A stretch of 64,000 nucleotides of DNA from Curtobacterium sp. SGAir0471. GTDB lineage: Bacteria > Actinomycetota > Actinomycetes > Actinomycetales > Microbacteriaceae. Where the stretch lies: the NCBI RefSeq assembly GCF_005490985.1, contig NZ_CP027869.1, positions 992,001 through 1,056,000 of the forward strand. Reading direction: 5' to 3'. The notes beneath the pieces were generated by a model. That model was not told where the DNA came from. It searched no databases and saw nothing but the letters and a program-made list of their open reading frames with translations. Both the position numbers and the translations under genes were made by a program. How positions within the stretch are numbered: the stretch's first letter is position 1; every line of letters starts with the position of its first letter. Below are positions 1 to 6,917 of this stretch, in pieces.

Positions 1-186
1 GACGACGAGGTCACGGTGTACGCGGACGTCGAGGGCCTGCAGACCGCCTTCACCTACAAGGCCACGAAGACCCGTCAGGTGCTCGACCAGACCTCCGTCG
101 AGTACGAGTACGACGCCGCCGACTCCGACCCGGTCGACGACCTGCAGGACCGCGGCGACCGCAGCGGCGAGTTCGACCGGGAGTAG
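1..186 (+). CDS. C-terminal end of an unidentified protein (partial)
   Basis: Frame 1 is open from the first base to a TAG at 184-186, giving the last 61 residues of a protein whose start lies outside the window. The visible part begins DDEVTVYADVEG, has a tyrosine-rich stretch (SVEYEYDAAD) and ends in a very acidic, aspartate- and arginine-rich tail (GDRSGEFDRE). I do not recognise a family. The codon use (C or G at third positions) matches the neighbours, so this is very likely real coding sequence. The thioredoxin-like gene follows only 17 bases later on the same strand. Confidence 0.7.
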   Translation, partial: DDEVTVYADVEGLQTAFTYKATKTRQVLDQTSVEYEYDAADSDPVDDLQDRGDRSGEFDRE

Positions 187-203
187 ATCCCGCGCCGCGG
201 ACG

Positions 204-476
204 TTGCACCGTCCCGTGCAGCTCGACCTCTGGACCTCCGCCTTCTGCGCCCCGTGCGCGGCCGCCCGCCGCGTGACAGGTGAGGCTGCGGCGCTCGTCC
301 CCGGGCTCCGGGTCACGGAACGCGACGTCGCGGCCCACCCCGACACCGCAGAGGACCTCGGCATCCGCTCGACTCCCACGATCATCGTGCGGCGCGACGA
401 CGGTGCCGAGGTCTTCCGTTCGCCGGGCGTCCCCTCGCGCGACCAGCTGCTGGTGGCGGTCGCGAAGGCGCTCTGA
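204..476 (+). CDS. Thioredoxin-family protein with CAPC active site
   Basis: A 90-residue protein with one small thioredoxin-like fold. The redox motif CxxC appears as FCAPC near residues 15-19, preceded by the usual Trp (LDLWTSAFC), and the cis-proline segment STPTIIV follows near residue 57. No signal peptide or membrane segment is visible, so it should act in the cytoplasm as a small disulfide reductase or redox partner. The start is uncertain: TTG at 204 is used here, and GTG at 216 would shorten the protein by four residues without touching the fold. It probably follows the preceding gene in one transcript. The actual redox partner cannot be read from the sequence. Confidence 0.8.
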   Translation: MHRPVQLDLWTSAFCAPCAAARRVTGEAAALVPGLRVTERDVAAHPDTAEDLGIRSTPTIIVRRDDGAEVFRSPGVPSRDQLLVAVAKAL

Positions 477-512
477 CCCGGCCTGGAGGCGCGGCCCCCT
501 CCGCCCCGTCCG

Positions 513-1892
513 TCACCCCCGCCGCGTCGCGCCGACCGGCGTCTGGTCGCGTTGCGACCGCGGCGGCCCGACGACCGGCGACGGAAGCGGTGCCGGGCGG
601 ACCAGCCCGCGCAGCCGTCGGACGGCGCGCTTCGCCGTCCGCACCGGGGTCCCGAGCACGAGGGCGACCACGCCGAGCACCGAACGATCGTCCGGCCCGA
701 GGGCGTTCTTGCGCTCCCATGCCCGGCGGAGCGCCCCACCCCGGCTCCGCCGAGCGGCCGGTCGGTCCACGAGCGTTCCGGTGTCCCGCGCGCGCATGAG
801 CGCTTCCGCCCGCTCGGCCCAGTCGTCGTCGGCGGGCGGGTGGAAGTGGTTGTCGTGCATCCACCCGGGCCGGACGGTACCGAAGCGCCCCGCCACGAGG
901 TCGGTGGCGTCGCCCGCGAGGCCGCTGTCCACGAAGACCTCGTTGATGAGCGTCCTCGAGACGCCGAAGTCGGTCAGGGTGAGCGCCGGCACGCCGCGGG
1001 CCACGGCCTCGAGCACGGCGGTCGAGCTCACCGTGACGAGGGCGACCGCGCGGTCGAGGTGCTGCGCCATCGGCCCGCTCGCGACCACGAGGTTCGGCGG
1101 AGCGTCGGCGGGGAGCAGCGCGGGGTAGGGGTACTGCTCGCGGTGTGTCTGGTGCTCTCCCGACACTGCCCGCACCTTCACGACCACGCGCCACTCCGGG
1201 TGCCGCAGCGCCGTCTCGACGAGCCAGCCGACGACCCGACGCCGATCCTCTTCGTCGGCGGGGACGCTCGGCTGCGCGGCGAAGACCACCGCGTCACGCG
1301 CGCCGTCCGTGTCGCGGACCGTCCCGTCGCCCGCTGCGCCGTCGCCCGCTGCGCCGTCGGACGCTGCCCTGTCGGACGCACGGCCACGCGTCGAGCGGGC
1401 GAAAGGGAGCGTCGCGAGCGCGAAGTGCGGTTCGGTTCCGCCCGCTCGCGCGAGGTCGCGGTAGGCACGCACCTCGCGGTGGCTGTGCAGCACGAACAGG
1501 TCGGCACGGGCGCGGAAGAACACGCCCTTCCACTTCGCCGGGAACGAGATCCCCGGCAGCCCGGTCAGCAGCACCGGTCGGCGCGGCAGGCGTCTGTGCA
1601 CCTCGTCGATCACGAGTTCGGCGACCGGCCCGATGCACGCCACGAGGACGGCGTCCGGCGGGTCCTCCCGCAGTCGCCGGAGGATCGCGTCGACCGGCAC
1701 CGGCTCGGGAGGCTGTCCGGCGAGGTGCCGCAACCGCGCATCCAGCCCGCGGAAGGCCGCCGTCAGCTGCGCGCGGCTCGCCGTCCGCGGGGTCGCCACG
1801 ACGAGGAGTTCCAGGCGCCAGTGCGCCGGAGCCGTGGCGAGCAGGTGCGCACCCCACTTCGCGAAGGAGTCCGTGTCGACCAGGCCGACCAC
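513..1892 (-). CDS. DUF6716-type putative glycosyltransferase of a nonulosonic acid locus
   Basis: 459 residues from GTG at 1892. The start VVGLVDTDSFAKWGAHLL and the late segment VTVSSTAVLEAVARG, a GT-B-like donor-site loop, match what I know as DUF6716, a family found in Microbacteriaceae beside neuB- and neuA-like genes. No membrane segment or signal peptide is seen. Context makes it the likely enzyme that transfers the CMP-activated nonulosonate to a glycan. The reading frame stays open upstream to GTG 2138, only 9 bases after neuB, which would add 82 low-complexity residues encoded by a palindrome and a 48-bp repeat. Family resemblance favours 1892. A run of GAAGDGAAGD-like residues near the middle is also repetitive. 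Acceptor unknown. Confidence 0.7.
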   Translation of the reverse strand: MVGLVDTDSFAKWGAHLLATAPAHWRLELLVVATPRTASRAQLTAAFRGLDARLRHLAGQPPEPVPVDAILRRLREDPPDAVLVACIGPVAELVIDEVHRRLPRRPVLLTGLPGISFPAKWKGVFFRARADLFVLHSHREVRAYRDLARAGGTEPHFALATLPFARSTRGRASDRAASDGAAGDGAAGDGTVRDTDGARDAVVFAAQPSVPADEEDRRRVVGWLVETALRHPEWRVVVKVRAVSGEHQTHREQYPYPALLPADAPPNLVVASGPMAQHLDRAVALVTVSSTAVLEAVARGVPALTLTDFGVSRTLINEVFVDSGLAGDATDLVAGRFGTVRPGWMHDNHFHPPADDDWAERAEALMRARDTGTLVDRPAARRSRGGALRRAWERKNALGPDDRSVLGVVALVLGTPVRTAKRAVRRLRGLVRPAPLPSPVVGPPRSQRDQTPVGATRRG

Positions 1893-1913
1893 ACGACGGG
1901 CGCGGGGCGGCGG

Positions 1914-1943
1914 GTCGGACGGGAGGCGCGCCTCCCGTCCGAC
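1914..1943. repeat. Perfect 30-base palindrome of the GGACGGGAGGC family
   Basis: Two 15-base arms (GTCGGACGGGAGGCG and its exact complement) meet with no spacer just upstream of the likely start of the putative glycosyltransferase. The same core recurs at gene ends elsewhere in the window (12647, 48315, 62105). It could fold as a hairpin in the neuA-neuB transcript or be a mobile palindrome that landed in the spacer. Confidence 0.85.
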
Positions 1944-1954
1944 CGTCGACCCGC

Positions 1955-2118
1955 GACGAGCGGTCCCCGCCGGTTCCGCCCGCTCCCCGGATCCGTCCGC
2001 TCGCGTGGGTGTGGTCCCCGGTTCTGCCCGCTCGCCGGTTCCGCCCGCTCGCGTGGGTGTGGTCCCCGGTTCTGCCCGCTCGCCGGTTCCGCCCCCTCGC
2101 GTGGGTGCGGCCTCCGCC
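1955..2118. repeat. 48-bp tandem repeat (about 3 copies)
   Basis: Exact period of 48 bases: the word GCGTGGGTG starts at 2003, 2051 and 2099, with a degraded leading copy from about 1955. The unit length is a multiple of three, and on the reverse strand it reads as a 16-residue repeat containing GERAEPGTTP in frame with the downstream glycosyltransferase. It is either a spacer array between neuB and that gene or an unusual repetitive N-terminal extension. Confidence 0.85.
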
Positions 2119-2146
2119 GGCTCCGCCCGCTCGTGCACGCGACGGG

Positions 2147-3019
2147 TCAGGCGCCGACGCGGCGGAGCTTCGCCATCGGAGCCTGCTCGCCGGGGAAGAT
2201 CCGCTTGATCCCGTCGCCCAACGCGGTCTCGATGACGCGGACGTCGCGGGCCAGGGTCTGCAGTCCGTGCGGCTCCAGGGACGCCGCGCGGTCGGACCCC
2301 CACATGGTGCGGTCGAGGGTGATGTGCCGCTCGACGGCCGAGGCGCCGAGGGCGACCGCGGCCAGCGAGATCTGCAGACCGGGCTCGTGCCCCGAGTAGC
2401 CGACCGGCACACCGGCGTAGCGGAGGGCGAGGGTGTCGATCATGCGCAGGTTGGCCTCCTCGGCGGGCATCGGGTAGGTCGACGTGGCGTGCATGAGGAC
2501 GAGCCGGGCCGTGCCGAGCGTCTCGACCGCGCGGTCGATCTGCTCGAGCGTGGACATCCCGGTCGACAGGATCACCGGCTTGCCCGTGGCCGCGACGGCG
2601 CGCAGGAGGCCGAGGTCGGTGACCGACGCCGAGGCGATCTTGTACGCGACGACGTTGAGGTCCTCGAGGAAGTCGACGCTCGGCTCGTCCCACGGCGAGG
2701 CGAACCAGTCGAGGCCCCGGAGCGTGGCGTGGTCGCCGATCTCGATGTACTGGTCGCGGTCGAACTCGACGCGGTACCGGTACTCCAGGTAGGTCATCTC
2801 GCCCCAGGGGGTGCTCCGCGGAGTGGCCTTCATGTGCTCCGGGGTGGCGATCTCCGGGGTGCGCTTCTGGAACTTGACCGCCTGCAGGCCGGCGTCGGCG
2901 GCGACGTCGATGAGTCGCTTCGCGATGTCGACGTCGCCGTTGTGGTTGAGACCGATCTCGCCGATCAGGTAGGCGGGGTTGCCGGCGCCGATGGTCGACG
3001 TGCCGATGGTGACGGTCAT
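2147..3019 (-). CDS. N-acetylneuraminate (nonulosonate) synthase-like protein lacking the SAF domain
   Basis: 290 residues, the TIM-barrel domain of the NeuB family, which condenses phosphoenolpyruvate with an N-acetyl-hexosamine (ManNAc or a relative) to give a nine-carbon sialic-acid-like sugar. Family marks are GEIGLNHNGD near residue 20, KFQKR near 49, the SASVTDLGLL segment, HATSTYPMP near 186 and GYSGHE near 215. Usual NeuB proteins are about 340-350 residues and end in a SAF (antifreeze-like) domain. Here the protein stops right after the barrel, at RRVGA, with no sign of a frameshift into a lost SAF domain. ATG 3019 overlaps the end of the cytidylyltransferase gene by four bases (ATGA), so the two are translationally coupled. 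Which nonulosonate is made is not determinable. Confidence 0.85.
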   Translation of the reverse strand: MTVTIGTSTIGAGNPAYLIGEIGLNHNGDVDIAKRLIDVAADAGLQAVKFQKRTPEIATPEHMKATPRSTPWGEMTYLEYRYRVEFDRDQYIEIGDHATLRGLDWFASPWDEPSVDFLEDLNVVAYKIASASVTDLGLLRAVAATGKPVILSTGMSTLEQIDRAVETLGTARLVLMHATSTYPMPAEEANLRMIDTLALRYAGVPVGYSGHEPGLQISLAAVALGASAVERHITLDRTMWGSDRAASLEPHGLQTLARDVRVIETALGDGIKRIFPGEQAPMAKLRRVGA

Positions 3020-3768
3020 GGTGCTCCGTTCGGTGCGGGTGCGGGTGCCGGGTCGTGCTCGTTCGCGAGGGCGTCGGCGAGCTCGAGGTCGTGGAGGTCG
3101 TCGATGTCGATCGCCGTTCGGGGGTCGGTGACGGCGACCTCCACACGACCGTGGAAGCGGTGGCGGTGCGTCCGGAGGGCCGCCGCCCGGAACGTGTAGA
3201 AGGCACCGGTCTCCCGGTAATCCGGCTCGCGGTCCTGGCGGCGCGGTCGTGCGGCGGCGTCGTGGTTCACGGCGCGCGCACTGCCGTCCGCAGCGGTGCG
3301 CCAGAGGAAGGCGTGCGACGGGGTGGCCGCGAACACGGCGTCCGCAGCGCCGCTCTGCACGCGCCGCACCGCGCGGTCGAGGTCGGCCGGGTCGATGAAC
3401 GGTGAGGTCGCCTGCAGGAACACGACGATCTCCGGTGTCTGGCCGTCCGCGATCAGGGCGTCGAGGGCGTGCAGGAGCGCGGACTCCGAGGAGGCCTCGT
3501 CGCCGGCGAGCTCAGGCGGACGTCGGACGACGAGTGCGCCGGCGTCGTGGGCCGCCTCGGCGATGGCGTCACCGTCGGTCGACACCACCACGGTGTCGAT
3601 CGTCGAGGCCGTTCGTGCAGCATCGACCGCTCGGCGCACCAGCGAGCGACCGCCGACGGTGCGGAGGTTCTTGCCCGCGATGCCCTTCGACCCCGCGCGG
3701 GCCGGGACGATCGCCACGACGGCCCCGGAACCGTGTCCGTGTCCGTCTCCGTGTCCGCGAGGGTGCAT
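3016..3768 (-). CDS. Acylneuraminate cytidylyltransferase family protein (CMP-nonulosonate synthetase)
   Basis: 250 residues. The nucleotide-binding signature IVPARAGSKGIAGKNL lies near residues 19-34, followed by LQATSPF near 118 and DIDDLHDLELA near the end, typical of enzymes that activate sialic-acid-like sugars with CTP. It is the first gene of a three-gene reverse-strand operon with the NeuB-like enzyme and the putative glycosyltransferase. The N-terminus is an odd His/Gly stretch (GHGDGHGHGSG). ATG 3768 is chosen because a TACGGT box lies seven bases upstream, the leaderless spacing seen repeatedly here. Activation of the NeuB product is the natural role. No NeuC-type epimerase is present in the window. 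Confidence 0.85.
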   Translation of the reverse strand: MHPRGHGDGHGHGSGAVVAIVPARAGSKGIAGKNLRTVGGRSLVRRAVDAARTASTIDTVVVSTDGDAIAEAAHDAGALVVRRPPELAGDEASSESALLHALDALIADGQTPEIVVFLQATSPFIDPADLDRAVRRVQSGAADAVFAATPSHAFLWRTAADGSARAVNHDAAARPRRQDREPDYRETGAFYTFRAAALRTHRHRFHGRVEVAVTDPRTAIDIDDLHDLELADALANEHDPAPAPAPNGAP

Positions 3769-3775
3769 GTCCCGG

Positions 3776-3781
3776 ACCGTA
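3776..3781 (-). promoter_or_regulatory. Leaderless -10 box of the nonulosonate operon
   Basis: TACGGT on the reverse strand, seven bases before ATG 3768, so the transcript would start at or next to the start codon. The same TANNNT plus 6-10 bases spacing precedes many genes in the window. Confidence 0.55.
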
Positions 3782-3866
3782 CGGAGGGGCGGTGACCCTG
3801 AGACGAACGACAGGGAGACGGGCGTCGAACGCTCTGCGACCCGGCCGGACGCGATCGGGCGAGCGT

Positions 3867-3881
3867 CCCCCCCCCCCCCCC
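3867..3881. repeat. Homopolymer of 15 cytosines
   Basis: An uninterrupted C15 run about 85 bases upstream of the -10 box of the nonulosonate operon. It is followed directly by a short inverted repeat (GGGAGA GCG TCTCCC, 3888-3902). It may vary in length by slippage; it may also be a sequencing-sensitive site. Confidence 0.9.
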
Positions 3882-4039
3882 GTGAGCGGGAGAGCGTCTC
3901 CCCGTGAGCGGGCGTTCCCTGCTGCTCCGGCGGACGCTCGCTGCCGGTTCAGCCCGCTCGTGCCTGCCTGACGAGGTGCTCTTCGTCGGCCGTCCTCGGT
4001 GTCGACCGCTCGGTGCAGCGCCACGCCGACCGACGGCGG

Positions 4040-4045
4040 TAGAAT
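4040..4045 (+). promoter_or_regulatory. -10 box of tRNA-Arg
   Basis: TAGAAT ends 11 bases before the tRNA 5' end at 4057. No clear -35 is seen. Confidence 0.5.
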
Positions 4046-4056
4046 CGTCGGCGCTC

Positions 4057-4129
4057 GCCTCCGTAGCTCAGTGGATAGAGCAGGTGGTTTCTACCCTCCG
4101 TGTCGCGGGTTCGATTCCTGCCGGGGGCA
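4057..4129 (+). tRNA. tRNA-Arg (anticodon TCT)
   Basis: Cloverleaf read by eye: acceptor GCCTCCG pairs with CGGGGGC (one T-G pair), D arm GCTC..GAGC, anticodon loop TTTCTAC giving TCT (reads AGA), T arm GCGGG TTCGATT CCTGC, discriminator A. CCA is not encoded. The anticodon stem GGTGG/CCTCC contains a T-T mismatch at its middle pair, which is unusual for an otherwise canonical tRNA. AGA is a very rare codon in a genome of this GC content. Confidence 0.85.
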
Positions 4130-4137
4130 CGTGCGAC

Positions 4138-4171
4138 GAGAGGCCGCCATCCGTTGGGATGGCGGCCTCTC
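4138..4171. terminator. Bidirectional hairpin between tRNA-Arg and the convergent gene
   Basis: A perfect 15-bp stem (GAGAGGCCGCCATCC and complement) with a GTTG loop. No T tract follows. It sits between the tRNA and the convergently transcribed gene ending at 4192. Confidence 0.8.
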
Positions 4172-4191
4172 GGGGTCCTGACGTCGGACGG

Positions 4192-5403
4192 TCAGTCGTC
4201 GTCGGATGCTCGGCGACGGAGCTCGCTCGCGCTGATCGGCTGCGTGTAGGGCGAGCCGTCCTCGTGCCCGTCCTCGTGCCCGTCCTCGTCGTCGTCCGCT
4301 CGTGCGCTCGCCGGTGCGCCCGACGCCGGGGAGCGGTCGAGCCCGCTCGCCGAAGCAGACGCACGGTTCACGTGCGCGTCAGCGGACGTGGGGCTCGCGA
4401 CGCGCGGCGCTGCGTTCGGTCGGACGTCGGAGCGTTCTCCCTGGTCACGGTCGGTCGGGTCGACCTCGCCGGAGTCAGAGGTGTCCACACCGCGGGTGCC
4501 CAGGTCGTTCCTGGTGCTCGGCGCCGTGCTGCTGCCGGGGCGTCCGGACGCGATCGGCGAGCCCAGCTGCGGGCGCACGGGCGTGCCGTCGAGCGGCACG
4601 GTCTCACGGTCGCCGTAGGGCCGCGTGCGGTTGTCCGACGAACCGCGCACGTCGTCGATCGGGGTGGTGGCGTCCTGGTCGGTCGTCGAGGCCGCGGCCG
4701 CACCCGACGACCACGGAGCCGGACTCCCCGGCGCCGAGCTCCCGGGCGCCGTGGCCCCGGCGGGGGCGCCGGACTGCTGCGGTGCCGGGCGGAGTGAGGT
4801 CGTGGTCGGCGTCGGGCGCGCCGGGGTGGTGTCCGCGTCGGCCGATCGCTGCTGCTGGCCGGCGTTCCAGTCCTGCTGCCGGGCGATGAGTTCGGCGTCG
4901 GGGTCCGGCGAGTCGAACTTCCACCGTTCGAGATCGGCCTTGAACAGCTTCTTGGCACGACCGGGCCGGCCGTTCCACTCGAGCAGGCGGTCACGGAGCT
5001 CGGCGAGGGACTGGTCTGCCTGCGAGGTGAAGGTCGAGGAGTTCCGCTTGATGTCGGCGAGCTCGTGCTGCACCCAGTCGGCGGCCAGCGGAGCACCGCT
5101 CATCGGCAGGAGGCGCAGCCGCACGTCGGCGTCCTCGGCGAGGTGGTCGGCGTACGCGCGTTCCTCGTGTCCGAGCGCTCCCCAGCGGGAGGCCTTGCGC
5201 GCCGCGGTGACCACGCCCGCGACCGCCGAGTTCCGGCTCTCCCGGTCGTGGAGCGCGACGACGCGTTTCGCGGCCGCTCGTCCGATCAGCGCGGCGATCA
5301 CTCCGGCGACGACGATCGCGACGAAGGGGATGATCGCGCCGGACAGCACGCGCCAGCCCTCGTCGGATGCGCTCCAGCCGGTCAGGTCGTTCCACCAGTC
5401 CAT
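4192..5403 (-). CDS. Uncharacterised single-pass membrane protein with long disordered tail
   Basis: 403 residues. One clear membrane segment (IIPFVAIVVAGVIAALIG, about residues 24-41) follows a short Trp-rich start (MDWWNDLTGW). Residues 45-170 are charged and helical, with RNSSTFTSQADQSLAEL and a conserved-looking Trp-rich element (LFKADLERWKFDSPDPD). The rest, from about 180, is Pro/Ala/Ser/Thr-rich and looks disordered, ending in repeated DGHED units and RRRASDDD. I do not recognise a named domain; it resembles conserved hypothetical proteins of Microbacteriaceae. It is transcribed alone, converging on tRNA-Arg. ATG 5403 places the membrane helix near the N-terminus as expected. Confidence 0.75.
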   Translation of the reverse strand: MDWWNDLTGWSASDEGWRVLSGAIIPFVAIVVAGVIAALIGRAAAKRVVALHDRESRNSAVAGVVTAARKASRWGALGHEERAYADHLAEDADVRLRLLPMSGAPLAADWVQHELADIKRNSSTFTSQADQSLAELRDRLLEWNGRPGRAKKLFKADLERWKFDSPDPDAELIARQQDWNAGQQQRSADADTTPARPTPTTTSLRPAPQQSGAPAGATAPGSSAPGSPAPWSSGAAAASTTDQDATTPIDDVRGSSDNRTRPYGDRETVPLDGTPVRPQLGSPIASGRPGSSTAPSTRNDLGTRGVDTSDSGEVDPTDRDQGERSDVRPNAAPRVASPTSADAHVNRASASASGLDRSPASGAPASARADDDEDGHEDGHEDGSPYTQPISASELRRRASDDD

Positions 5404-5480
5404 GCGCGAACCCTACGCAGCGCACGGCCCGGAACCGCGGAGGCGGATCGGCGTTCCGTCGAGCCGTTTCCGTCGGGCCG

Positions 5481-5540
5481 ACCGGTGCCCGGGCGGAGCG
5501 ACCGGTGCCCGGGCGGAGCGACCGGTGCCCGGGCGGAGCG
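5481..5540. repeat. Three exact 20-bp tandem copies
   Basis: The 20-base unit ACCGGTGCCCGGGCGGAGCG occurs three times head to tail with no differences, in the 188-base gap between two reverse-strand genes. Each unit contains the palindrome ACCGGT and a CCCGGGC core. Confidence 0.95.
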
Positions 5541-5591
5541 ACCGACGGACCGTCGACCATGCGGACGCCCTGCAGGTCTGCAGCCCGCGGG

Positions 5592-5858
5592 TCAGCCCCA
5601 GCGGAGGCAGTCGACGGCGTCGTCGGCTGACCACACGTTCGGCAGCTCGACGAACCGACGCTCGGTCGCCACGTACCGCCGCGCGCGGTACGCCGTGCCG
5701 CCGGCGACGTCCACCCGGTCGACGTACCCGACGATCTCGCCGTTGGCGCGGGTGACCCGGCTGAGATCGTCCCGCACGTCGAGCACGCGCAGGTCCCCAC
5801 GGCTGCGTGCCACCGGCGTGGAACGGATCCGGAACGCTGGTTCGGTGCTCGTCTGCAC
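5592..5858 (-). CDS. Small uncharacterised protein (88 aa)
   Basis: 88 residues from GTG 5858, preceded by a strong ribosome site in the word AGGAGGCAC. The protein is mixed beta, with LRVLDVRDDLSRVTRANGEI and VGYVDRVDVAGGTAYRAR. It looks like a small soluble domain with a repeated beta-hairpin pattern. No named family recognised. Two other small genes in this window (29341-29493 and 63063-63314) carry the same AGGAGGCAC leader, suggesting a shared expression style. It lies upstream of and divergent from msrA. Confidence 0.7.
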   Translation of the reverse strand: MQTSTEPAFRIRSTPVARSRGDLRVLDVRDDLSRVTRANGEIVGYVDRVDVAGGTAYRARRYVATERRFVELPNVWSADDAVDCLRWG

Positions 5859-6030
5859 GGGTGCCTCCTGCAGGTCGGTCGTGGTCTCGTTGCCTCGACG
5901 CTACGGGGGGCCACCGACAGCGCAGGGGCGCGCTGGGCCGCCGGGGAACGCGCGTTCGAGGACCCGATCCTGTGGAGGAGCCGTACCCCGCCGGCGTGCG
6001 CCCGGAGCGGCGGAGGGTACGGTGTCGCGC

Positions 6031-6558
6031 ATGACGACCTTCGTGCTTGCAGGTGGATGCTTCTGGTGCCTCGACGCCGTGTACCGGACCCTGCAGGGCG
6101 TACAGGACGTGGTCTCCGGGTACACGGGCGGTGCGACGGACGATCCGACGTACGAAGCGGTCTGCACCGGGACGACCGGTCACGCCGAGGCGGTCGCGGT
6201 GACCTTCGACGAGACGGTCATCCCCGCCGACGTCGTGCTCGACGTGTTCTTCACGCTCCACGACCCGCGGCAGCTGAACCGCCAGGGCGCGGACGTCGGC
6301 ACGCAGTACCGCTCGGCGATGTTCCCGGCGGACGACGAGCAGCGAGCCCTGTTCGAGCGGGCGATCCAGCGCGCTGCGGACATCTGGGACGGCGGCATCG
6401 TGACGACGATCGAGCCGCTCGGTACGTTCTTCCGTGCGGAGGAGTACCACCAGGACTTCTTCGCGAAGAACCCCGGACAGGGCTACTGCCTCGCGGTCGC
6501 CCTGCCCAAGGTGAACAAGGTCCGCAAGGCCTACAGTCAGTACATCCTGGCGTCCTGA
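6031..6558 (+). CDS. msrA: Peptide-methionine (S)-S-oxide reductase MsrA
   Basis: 175 residues, the full length for MsrA, which reduces the S form of methionine sulfoxide in proteins. The catalytic motif GGCFWC sits at residues 8-13 (Cys10 the nucleophile, Cys13 nearby), followed by VVSGYTGG and, further on, FFTLHDPRQLNRQGADVGTQ and EEYHQDFF, all hallmarks of the family. ATG 6031 lies seven bases after a TACGGT box, so the gene is probably leaderless. No signal peptide, hence cytoplasmic. A small gene of unknown function follows 37 bases downstream. Confidence 0.97.
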   Translation: MTTFVLAGGCFWCLDAVYRTLQGVQDVVSGYTGGATDDPTYEAVCTGTTGHAEAVAVTFDETVIPADVVLDVFFTLHDPRQLNRQGADVGTQYRSAMFPADDEQRALFERAIQRAADIWDGGIVTTIEPLGTFFRAEEYHQDFFAKNPGQGYCLAVALPKVNKVRKAYSQYILAS

Positions 6559-6595
6559 GACGCGGACGCCGGGGCCACGAGGAGGTGGTCGAACG

Positions 6596-6799
6596 ATGAT
6601 GGACAACACCGGGACCTGGGTGGCCGTCGGTCCGGCGGGCGCGGTCGGCAGCATCCGCCGCGCGCCGGACGGGTTCCAGGTCGAGCTCTACGGTCGGCGT
6701 GGTCGCGGCGGGACGTACCCGTCGCTGGAGTCCGCGAAGGGCGCGGTGCACGCAGCCCTCGGACCCCTCGCGGACCGTCCCGAGTTCCGCGCGCACTGA
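6596..6799 (+). CDS. Small uncharacterised protein (67 aa)
   Basis: 67 residues starting ATGATG at 6596 behind a good ribosome site (GAGGAGG, about 10 bases upstream). The sequence GTWVAVGPAGAVGSIRR, then FQVELYGRRGRGGTYPSLESAKGAVHAALG, suggests a compact beta-hairpin plus helix, similar to small methyl-/DUF-type proteins that map a sequence onto a single sheet. No named family. It may be co-transcribed with msrA. The second ATG (6599) could equally be the start. Confidence 0.65.
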   Translation: MMDNTGTWVAVGPAGAVGSIRRAPDGFQVELYGRRGRGGTYPSLESAKGAVHAALGPLADRPEFRAH

Positions 6800-6870
6800 T
6801 CGGGTCGGACGGGAGGCTCGGGGGACTCGTCCTCCACAGCCCACCTCGACGAGACGGTGAGTCACAGATC

Positions 6871-6902
6871 GAGCCCCGGGTCGCGTCCGCGACCCGGGGC
6901 TC
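6871..6902. terminator. Strong hairpin before the SSB-like gene
   Basis: GAGCCCCGGGTCGCG and its complement form a 15-bp stem around a two-base loop, ending 15 bases before ATG 6918. It would end the msrA transcript. Because it is so close to the next start it could also sit in that gene's leader. Confidence 0.75.
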
Positions 6903-6917
6903 GATGACGATCGAGTC

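Noticed and set aside
1955..2118. Possible CRISPR array from the 48-bp repeats
   Set aside because: The units are contiguous with no unique spacers, and no Cas genes occur in the window.
4138..4171. Riboswitch or regulatory RNA next to the tRNA
   Set aside because: A simple perfect hairpin between convergent genes; no conserved core of any riboswitch class.
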